Part shown: positions 9,153 to 18,100 of the stretch, piece by piece
Numbering within the stretch: the stretch's first letter is position 1
Layout: each line of letters starts with the position of its first letter
NCBI GenBank assembly: GCA_949987565.1
Contig: OX465105.1
Span: 24,003,474 to 24,067,473 of the forward strand
DNA: 64,000 bases
Direction of reading: 5' to 3'
Source: Luidia sarsii
Taxonomy: Eukaryota; Echinodermata; Asteroidea; Paxillosida; Luidiidae
Notes under the pieces: model-generated
Database searches by the model: none
What the model was told of the DNA's origin: nothing
Seen by the model: only the letters and a program-made list of their open reading frames with translations
Translations under genes and position numbers: made by a program

Positions 9153-12100
9153 GTAAGTCACTTTGTTTTTGTTTTTTTCATTAAGGCCGTGTCCGAAACG
9201 GGCGTCTAGAGCTAGGTCTACGTCTTCCCTCCTATTGGGAAAAAACGGAGATGCGAAGACAAATAGCCCCAGCCGTAGCTCTGGAAGCCCGTTTCGGACA
9301 CGTCCTATCATACTCAACCAGCAAGGGCGGTGCATTGCCTGCTGCGCTCCGGTCACGTGAACGCGCGCGTCACGTGCGACCACCCATTCTAATGGTCGAG
9401 TTGCAGGGCGGTCCGTTCTCCACGAGCGAACCTTGTTCTGGCGCTACAGGTCGAACCACACGAACACGACCCTAGAACGCTGAACTCGGAACAGGATCAC
9501 GCACCCTGCCTAGCCGTTGTTCACTAAACAGCCGGTAAGTCGACCAAAATGTATCACCCATTATCTTGTTGGAGAAAGAGCAGAATTTTACGCTCGCGTG
9601 TATCCCGTGGTAGATCTAGCCTAATCAAACTCATCGTAACCTACAATCAATCGCAGGACGATTAGCGGTGTTCAGAAATCATACGACCCGTTGCAACTTA
9701 CGTCGGGTTATCAGTCGTGAGATTAATAAGTTACCATGCATCGGAAGGTTTCGTTAAATCGATCCGAGGCCGTTCGTCGGTGGCGTTTTCACAAGTCTTC
9801 GATGTTTCACGGTCCAAGAGAAAAACCGCGCGCATCATGCCACCATCGATCGAATTAAAGCATAAAGAACATTTCGCGTGGGGGCTCTGTGACAACATTT
9901 TCTAATATTCGAAGTAGGACATCCTTAGGACACCCATGGTCCCAAACTAGAACTTTTATGCATTACATTTTTGAGTTCAAAACATACAAAAAACCGGCCC
10001 GTGTGGGCAGCCATTTTGTAACCAAAATGTTTAGCCTATTAAGTTGTCGAGAAAATTCTTCTTAAATAAAAGGCCATCAAATATCAAAGATGTGCCGGGC
10101 AGCTGTTGCCGTGCCCAAAGTGGGTGGCTACGGTTTCAGTGTGCATCTATATATGGAAGCCCGCTAGCCGACGTCGGGAGTCAAATCCAATAGATTTGAA
10201 TGCAATTTCCGGCACAAGTCAAACCGGCACACGACCGATCCTCCTGGGCCCTGCCATACGCCTCTGCAAGTGCGCCCTCTTGTGGCTTTGGTTATCCAGG
10301 CAGCCCATCCAACTCGACGGCTGTGATTGATCAGATTGATGTCACTCATTTTCGTGAGATGTTGAATTTCAAAGTTCTAGTGTTTCCCTCGGTAAGAACA
10401 TGGCCCTAACTTCCCCAAATCCTACAGAATCATGTTGTCCTACTGCAGGAATTTGTAGGATTGTGGGCACTTAGTAGTTGATGAATTGTAGGAATTTGCA
10501 ACCACACACCATGCAAACCTTCAAGTCTTTTCTAACCACACACTAGTATCCCTTTCGACTCGTTCTGATGCAGCAGGCTTAATTTATTCCTTTTTTATTT
10601 TATTTTTAATACAAGATCGCCCAAAACAAGGCTGAAAAGCCACTCAAGGTTAAGGGCTAGCGAAAGAAGAGGATCGAGAGAGACTCAGGAAGGCCGGAGA
10701 TAGGCATTAACATTCCTTTTGAAAAGGGCAAGATCGTAGGCGGGGGGAAAGCAGGAAGGGAATTCCAGGTAGAGGCAGAACCAGAACGAGGGAAGAAGAC
10801 ATTCAGATACCTCTCCGATCTACACCTTGTGCTAGATAGAGTGTGTGGGTGAGAGGAGGCAAACAGTCTGGTTGCTCGCTTAAATGTCCTGACTGTGGGA
10901 ACCAGTGGTCGATTTCACCAAACCCATCGTAACTTACGATCAATCGCAAGACGATGAGCGATGCGCAGAAACCATACGGTGTCTCACAACATACGATGGG
11001 TTATCCATCGTAAGTTGAGTTATGATGCATTGTAAGGCTTTGTGACTTCCACCACAGGTCGGCAAGAACCGAGGAACACCTTCCATAGAAGTAACGGTAG
11101 AGGAGACTCAGGGAGGTCACCGTCCTACGGCGGGCGAGGGGTTGTAATGACGACCCAAGCTCCTTACCGACAAGGTTAATGACAAGTGGAACAGGGTTTT
11201 TTTTCAATGCGATGAAGCTCCTGCGTAATTCTGGTCGTATGCCATTGTGATTCAAACAGATAAAGTAACGTGTCCTCTGTCTATCTGGGCAAGCGCGCAT
11301 GCGCAGTAAGGCTAAGTCGGTCATGACGTCAATGCGCCGCCAAATCGAAGGAAACAACGGACAGAGTCCGGGGTATCTCAACCGAGACAACACCAACGTC
11401 TTAGCTACAAGCAGTTTTCTCTTTCTTGTTTTTCTCTCTCTCCCTTTGCTTCCAAAATCCGAAACCCTTTCCCCACGGCTAATTTTTACCATAGGCCGTG
11501 ATTGCCTGCAATTTCCGCGGCAGTGGATTAAAATAGCCACGAGTTTCTGATCGCTAGCAAGAGGGAGGGCGAAAGGCCAGACGGCGTCTATTTAAATCGA
11601 CGCGACCTTCCCATTCTTGGGGTCACCTTTAAATAACTCGGCAGTACTCGTCAAAATCCCGCTGTCATGGATACGGGCTACGTCATAGGGGCGTCAAACG
11701 GACTTCATGCATCATGCATGCTTTCCTGAAGCGAAGTAAAAAATGGTAATGAAGGCATCCCGTACTAAAATTGTTAGCATTCTGTTGTAAAAGTAAAACC
11801 AGAAATAGAAACTATACAGAAAAAGACAAAATGTCGCATTCAATAGATGTTAGTTCAAAACTGATAGAGAGTGGTATCTAAAGATTTGTTGAAGGAATAT
11901 ATAGGTTTGCAGTGACACCATGCAAGATTATCTTTTGCGAGTATGTGTGGTTCTGAAAAGAACTCCACGTTTCGAACTGTGTACTCTATTCGTGTTCAGG
12001 AGAATAAAGAACCACACATACATGTAATCACAAAAGAGAATTTTGCTTGTTGTCACCGCAAACCTACTCCTTCTGCTATTCTCACCATGAAAACCTTCAA

Positions 12101-15100
12101 ATCTCATTTAACGATTGGTTGTTGAGGTTCAGTTATTGAGGTTGCTGTTAGCTAATGTTGCAGTACTGTTATTGTACAGCCGCTCGTGTTGTTGCTGCTG
12201 TTGCTGCTGTTACCGCTGGCATTATTAGTGATGTTGTTGTTGTTGCCTTGGCTTTTGTAGTTGCTTTTGCAGTTCTTGTCATTGACGCTGGTGCTGTTGT
12301 TTCTGTTTGGCAATTGTTATTGCTGCTGCTGTTACCGCTGTTGTTGTTGTTGGTACTGTTGCTGCTGCTATTGCTGCTGCTGTTACCGCTGTTGTTACTG
12401 GTGCTATTGCCACTGTTGCAGTTGCTGTTACCGCCGTTGTTGCTGGTGCTATTGCTGCTGCTGCTTTTGCTGTTACCGTTGTTGTTGCTGAAGCTATTGC
12501 TGCTGCTGCTTTTGCTGTTACCGTTGTTGTTGCTGAAGCTATTGCTGCTGCTGCTTTTGCTGTTACCGCTGTTGTTACTGGTGCTATTGCTGCTGTTGCT
12601 GCTGATGTTACCGCTGTTGTTCCTGGTGCTATTGCTGCTGTTGCTGCTGATGTTACCGCTGTTGTTGCTGGTGCTATTGCTGCTGTTGCTGCTGATGTTA
12701 CCGCTGTTGTTCCTGGTGCTATTGCTGCTGTTGCTGCTGATGTTACCGCCGTTGTTGCTGGTGCTATTGCCACTGTTACAGTTGCTGTTACCGCCGTTGT
12801 TGCTGGTGCTATTGCTGCTGCTGCTATTGCTGTTACCATTGCTGTTGCTGAAGCTATTGCTGCTAGCTGCTGCTATTGCTGTTACCATTGTTGTTGCTGA
12901 AGCTATTGCTGCTAGCTGCTGATGTTGCTGTTACCGCTGTTGTTGCTGGTGCTATTGCTGCTGCTGCTATTGCTGTTACCATTGCTGTTGCTGAAGCTAT
13001 TGCTGCTAGCTACTGATGTTGCTGTTACCGCTGTTGTTGCTGGTGCTATTGCTGCTGTTGCTGCTGCTGTTGCTGTTGCTGTTACCTCTGTTGTTGCTGG
13101 TGCTATTGCTGCTGTTGTTGTTGCTGTTACCTCTGTTGTTGCTGCTGTTGCTGCTGTTGCTGTTACTGATGTCGTTGCTGGTGATGCTGATAATACTGCT
13201 GGGGTTGTCATTGCTGCTATCATGCAGTATTGTATTGAGCTGATCTTTTCTATAATTATAGTGTCGTTGTCGTGGATACGCCATCGGTCGTTGACGCCAC
13301 GGTGACCTATAACCATGTCCGTCGTTCTCCCTCCTCCCGCGCAGCACTACCTGAGGAGATACGGCTACTTCGACGACGACGACGACGAGCGGAACATGGG
13401 CATCACGCGATCGGCGGCCAACCTGCAGAAGGCCATCGCCTACATGCAGTACAAGGCGCACATCCCCATCACGGGCAAGCTGAACAGGAATACCATCGCC
13501 ATGATGCGCATGCCGCGGTGCGGTAACAAGGACTTCAACGGCCAGTCGGACCGGCTGCGCCGTCGTAGGCGGCGCTATTCGCTCTCCGGCAATCGATGGA
13601 GCAAGAAGACCATCAGCTACAAGTAAATGACGGAGTCGTTTATAGGGGAGAGCCTTGCTGTACCACTGCCATTTATGTTAGGGTTGTTATTCAAATAAAA
13701 ATGCCCTTTGCGCTTATGAATGCATACAGTGCTGTTGGTTGCGTCCAAGTTGGCCTCATGTGATATACCCTCCATGCTGGCAGCCCTACGTTAACTGCTA
13801 CAGCCGTCACTTTTTTGGTTAAGGCAGTTGCTACGTCGTCTTGGCTGTCGTTGATTTCGTTGGAAAATAAAATCATGTCGATTCTGCTGCCTTTGGTTTT
13901 GCAGTTGATGTCAACGTAAAGTTGCTTGTTTATATGTAGATGAAGTTTTATCCGCTCTTGTGTCTACTGCAAAATCCATTGCCGCTGCTTGTGAAGATTG
14001 CCCAGTCCCTCTGTTTCTCGCTGTGTCTCTCTGTCTGCCTCTCTCGTCTTCCCTTTCTCCCTTTGTCTCTCTCTCTGTATCTCTCTGTCTCTCTCTGTCT
14101 CTGTGTGTCTCTCTGTGTCTATGTCTCTCTCTCTGTCTCTATCTCTCTGTGTCTATCTATCTCTCTGTCTCTCTCCGTCCCTCCTGTCTCTCTATCTCTG
14201 TTTCTGCGTCTCTGCGCTCTCAGTGACCTTTTGTAGGTATGTCTATAACTGCCTCACTGTATGCCTCTATCTGTCTCTCTACCTCTCTTCCGCCCTGTGT
14301 CCTTTTATCTCTATGTATCTCGGTGGACCTCTCGCTCAGCTCTCAGTGTCTGTATGTCTCTCTCTCTCTCCCTCGCTCTCTCTCTCCCTCCCCCTCTCTC
14401 TCTCTCCCTCTCTCCCTCCCCTCTCTCTCCCCCTCTCTCTCTCCCTCGCTCTCTCTCTCTCCCTCCCCCTCCCCCTCTCTCCATCTCTCATTTCTCTCTC
14501 TCCCTCTCTCTCTCTCCCTCTCTCTCTCTCTCCCTCTCACTCTCTGTCTCTCCCTCTCCCTCTCTCTCTCTCTCTCTCACTCCATCTCTCTCTCCCCTCT
14601 CTCTCTCCCACTCTCCCTCCCCCTCTCTCTCCCTCCCCCTCTCTCTCTCTCCCCTCTCTCTCTATCTCTCTCTGTCTCTCAGTCTCTCTTCTCTGTCCAA
14701 CTCCTCTCTCCCTCTCTGCATCCCATGTTCTCTCCGTGGTTTACACCGTATAAGCGCTTGATCCCTAATCGCCGCTGTGCAGGATCCGTAACCTCACGCC
14801 CGACCTGCCGCGCTCCGTGGCGCACAAGGAGATCCAGCGGGCCTTCGGGATCTGGAGCAACGTGGCCAACATCAACTTCCGCGAGGAGACGGGCAGGGCC
14901 TCGGCAGACATCGACATCCGCTTCGCCTTCGGGGACCACGGCGACGGCTACGACTTCGACGGGCGGGGCGGCGTCCTGGCCCACGCCTTCTTCCCGGGCC
15001 GGGACCGGATCAGCGGCGACGCTCACTTCGACGAGGAGGAGCGGTTCACCGCCAACTCCAGGGACGGTACGTGCATGGGTCCCCCCCCCACTCCCCCTCT

Positions 15101-18100
15101 TCCCCAGTCCGATCCGCCACTCGCATCGCATGCCCCGCTCGGTGAAGTTGAGGGCAATTGTTTTTCTTCCCGATGACTTCTTGGAAGGAGAGATCTCAAT
15201 TATTCGGAAAGCCTGACGTTTCCATCCTAGCACAGGAGGACCGTTCTCAAAGGCAGGCTCTTGACATGTCACCCATTCATGAAACGGAACCGGCCTCGAT
15301 CGCTGCCAACCTCGGTCGTGCAAACTGTCGATAACGGCCTGTTCTTGTCTTCGAGGTATCTAGGCATTATGACGAAGGGCGGTCGGTTTAGATGGATCCG
15401 ATGGGATGGTGGAATCGCGGGGTGGCAGGCGTTCAGTGGCACCGTATATCATGAGTCATATCTCGAGGGAATTAATGTGACTCTACCAGAAGCCGGTAGT
15501 TCACTTATCGGACAGTATAATGTGCTCCGCCCGTCGTCAGGAGACTTATTTGCGTCCTCGGGCTGGATCTATCCACATCTCGGAGACGTGGGGTCTTTAT
15601 CTAATGGCGACTGCATTTTTGTATGCTTCGTTTTCGTTCCTTCCTGCGGGCCAGGTACCAACCTCTTCATGGTAGCTGCCCACGAGTTGGGCCACAGCTT
15701 GGGCCTGGGCCACTCGGACGTGGAGAACTCCATGATGGCGCCCATCTACCAGGGCTACCGGCACGGCTTTCGGCTGCACCGGGATGACGTCAAGGGAATC
15801 CAGAGACTCTACGGTGAGACCATAGGGCTCTTTAAATAAACTGGAGCGCGCGCTCCCCTATCATCAACGCGCGGTGCGAACGCGTGCCGACATGGACGCG
15901 CATCCGCCATTACCGAAGAGGGCAACTTCAGCTCGAAGTCCCCGGATGTCAGTAGCAATCGCGCGTAATATGAATGGGGAAAGGTATAGCCGAAAGGTTG
16001 CGAATGCGGAAACTAAAATGTTATAGAAGTTGTTTTAGTAATGAAAGGAAAGGCCATCAATACCTCAAGGGATTGGCGAATTTTAATGTCCTACTTTCTT
16101 TTGTACAAAAATGGGATTAGTTTGCCCCATAGAGATCCATGCATTTGCCCTCTTTGGTAATGGCGTCGCAGTCCCCTTGTCGGCACGCGTCACGCAATGA
16201 GTGCGCACTCTAGTTTATTATTTTATAGAGCTCTATGGGTGAGACACACTAGCACTCATGGTTGCGGGCCGCTCCGAAACAAGTCCAGCTTCAGGCTGGC
16301 ATCAACCATTGGGGCGCGCTGGTCAGAGACACTGCGGAGTTAAGCATTAAGCGTGGTGATAGGAAAGATGAGGGTGGCCAAATGTGAACCGGCACAACAA
16401 CATGAGGAATATCCCACCAAAACACTTTTTGAGTAAACAACGCCTGAAGTTAAAGTATCTTCACAATTCGATTACAAATAAATTTTCTTTTTTTTTGTAT
16501 TTTCGGAAATTTTAAGTATTAGAGGATATTATATTTTGATATCATTTGAAAGCTAATGGTATACTCTTTCACATCATTAGAAAACCTCAAAATCTCAAAA
16601 GTGGGGTTAATCCTCATTATGCTGTGCCGGGTCACAAATGTCAGACGTGCAGACTTTAATGAGAGTGGACAATCTTACGAGCGGATTACCGACACCTTCT
16701 GATAACCTAAAGTGGATAATTATTGCATGCTAACACGCGATGGCGTCCTTTCTACGCGCGCGTAGCAACGAAATACGCGCGCACGGTTTCTATACGCCAT
16801 TTTATTTTGACGCCAACAACGCAGCAAATCGAGCCCAAAAAAGTTAGATTACAGTAGGCCTATAGAGGTATATACACATGCACTGTAGAACTGGTCATCA
16901 ACGAAAACATCGACAGCATACAAGAGAAAAAAGCAACACAACTCAAACATATAAATAATGGACCCTTTATTGACCCGTTTTCGAAATGAAGGCTTATAGG
17001 TTAGAGCTTAGTCTTCGGTCATAGTTATCTAAGGCTGTGATTATAATATCGCAGACATCTAGAAATAAGCGTTTGGCCTCCGTTTGTTGGGGAATATCCT
17101 GTATAGGCCTACCTAATATCAAGCCAACAAACCGTCAAATTCGGAAGAAAAAAACACGACCTGGATTTTCAGGTTTTTGTCAGAGGGAGACGAATCCTGA
17201 GCCAGAGCCTGAGCCTTCATTTGCGTTTCTTATATAATACACTTGGAATACTGAATGCCATAGTTCCATCGGCCTCACACTGTCACTGTTTCCTTGGCAG
17301 GCGCCAGGCAACAGGGGGGTACTAACCCCAAACCTCCCGCCAAACCTCCCGCCAAACCCGCCGACAAGCCCGCACCCACACCGCCCCATCAGCCTGCCAA
17401 GCCCAACACGCCCACCTGCAACATCCGCGTGAACGCCCTGATGACCACGTCTTCCAACGCCCTCGTCGCCTTCTCGGTAAGTGACCCGTGAGCTGCGCAC
17501 ACATTTTCGGCTGAGTTACGACCCCACCATCGTTATAACATGACATTCGGTGGATGACCCGTCCCGGGTGATTACTATATACGGCTGGTTATACTCTCTC
17601 CTACCTCTCTCCATCTTTCTGTCCCCCTCACTATCCCATTTCTCACTTCCCCGATCCCATCCTCCCCTTCTACCTCCCTCCCCTCTCCCTCTCTCTTCCT
17701 CCCACCCTTCCTTTCTCTACCTCCACCCTCGCTCACCTCTCCCCCTTCCGCCTACCCCTCCCCTCTTACCTCCCTCCCATTTCCCTCTCTCTTCCCCTCC
17801 CTTTCTCTCCATCCTCCCTCGCTACCTCCTCTCTCCCTTCCGCCTCTCCCCCTCCCCTTCTACATCCCTCCCCTCTCCCTCTCTCTTCCCATCCCTTTCT
17901 CTCCCTCCTCCCTCGCTACCTCCTCTCTCCCTTCCGCCTACCCCCTCCCCTCTTACCTCCCCCCTTCCCTCTCTCTCTTCCCCTCCCTTTCTCTCCCTCA
18001 TCCCTCGCTACCTCCTCTCTCCCTTCCGCCTTTCCCCTCCCCTTCTACCTCCCTCCCCTCTCCCTCTCTCTTCCCCTCCCTTTCTCTCCCTCCTCCCTCG

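Larger units (their letters stand above)
9153..13344 (+). other. Gene A intron 1 (4.2 kb)
   Basis: Holds a 120-bp MITE, two MITE family 3 copies, the 140-bp repeat, a histone-stem-loop-bearing element and a 1-kb CTG/TTG-type repeat close to the acceptor (AG at 13343-13344). The stretches 10045-10906 and 11056-11902 show nothing recognisable. Confidence 0.85.
15814..17300 (+). other. Gene A intron 4
   Basis: 1487 bases holding MITE family 1 (16383-16636) and MITE family 2 (16973-17229, ending 71 bases before the acceptor). 15814-16382 and 16637-16972 show no feature. Confidence 0.85.

Noticed and set aside
12155..13461. Long Leu-, Ala/Val- and Asn/Ser-rich frames
   Set aside because: A trinucleotide-type repeat keeps many frames open at once. 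Exon 1 joins exon 2 cleanly across it.
13940..14761. Ser/Leu-rich frames including the 325-codon one at 14239-15216
   Set aside because: The first part is a polypyrimidine repeat, and the end merely runs into gene A exon 3 in the wrong frame.
15261..15654. Open frame continuous with exon 4 of gene A
   Set aside because: The upstream 130 residues do not fit the MMP fold. A good acceptor at 15654 and correct phase give DGTNLF after exon 3.
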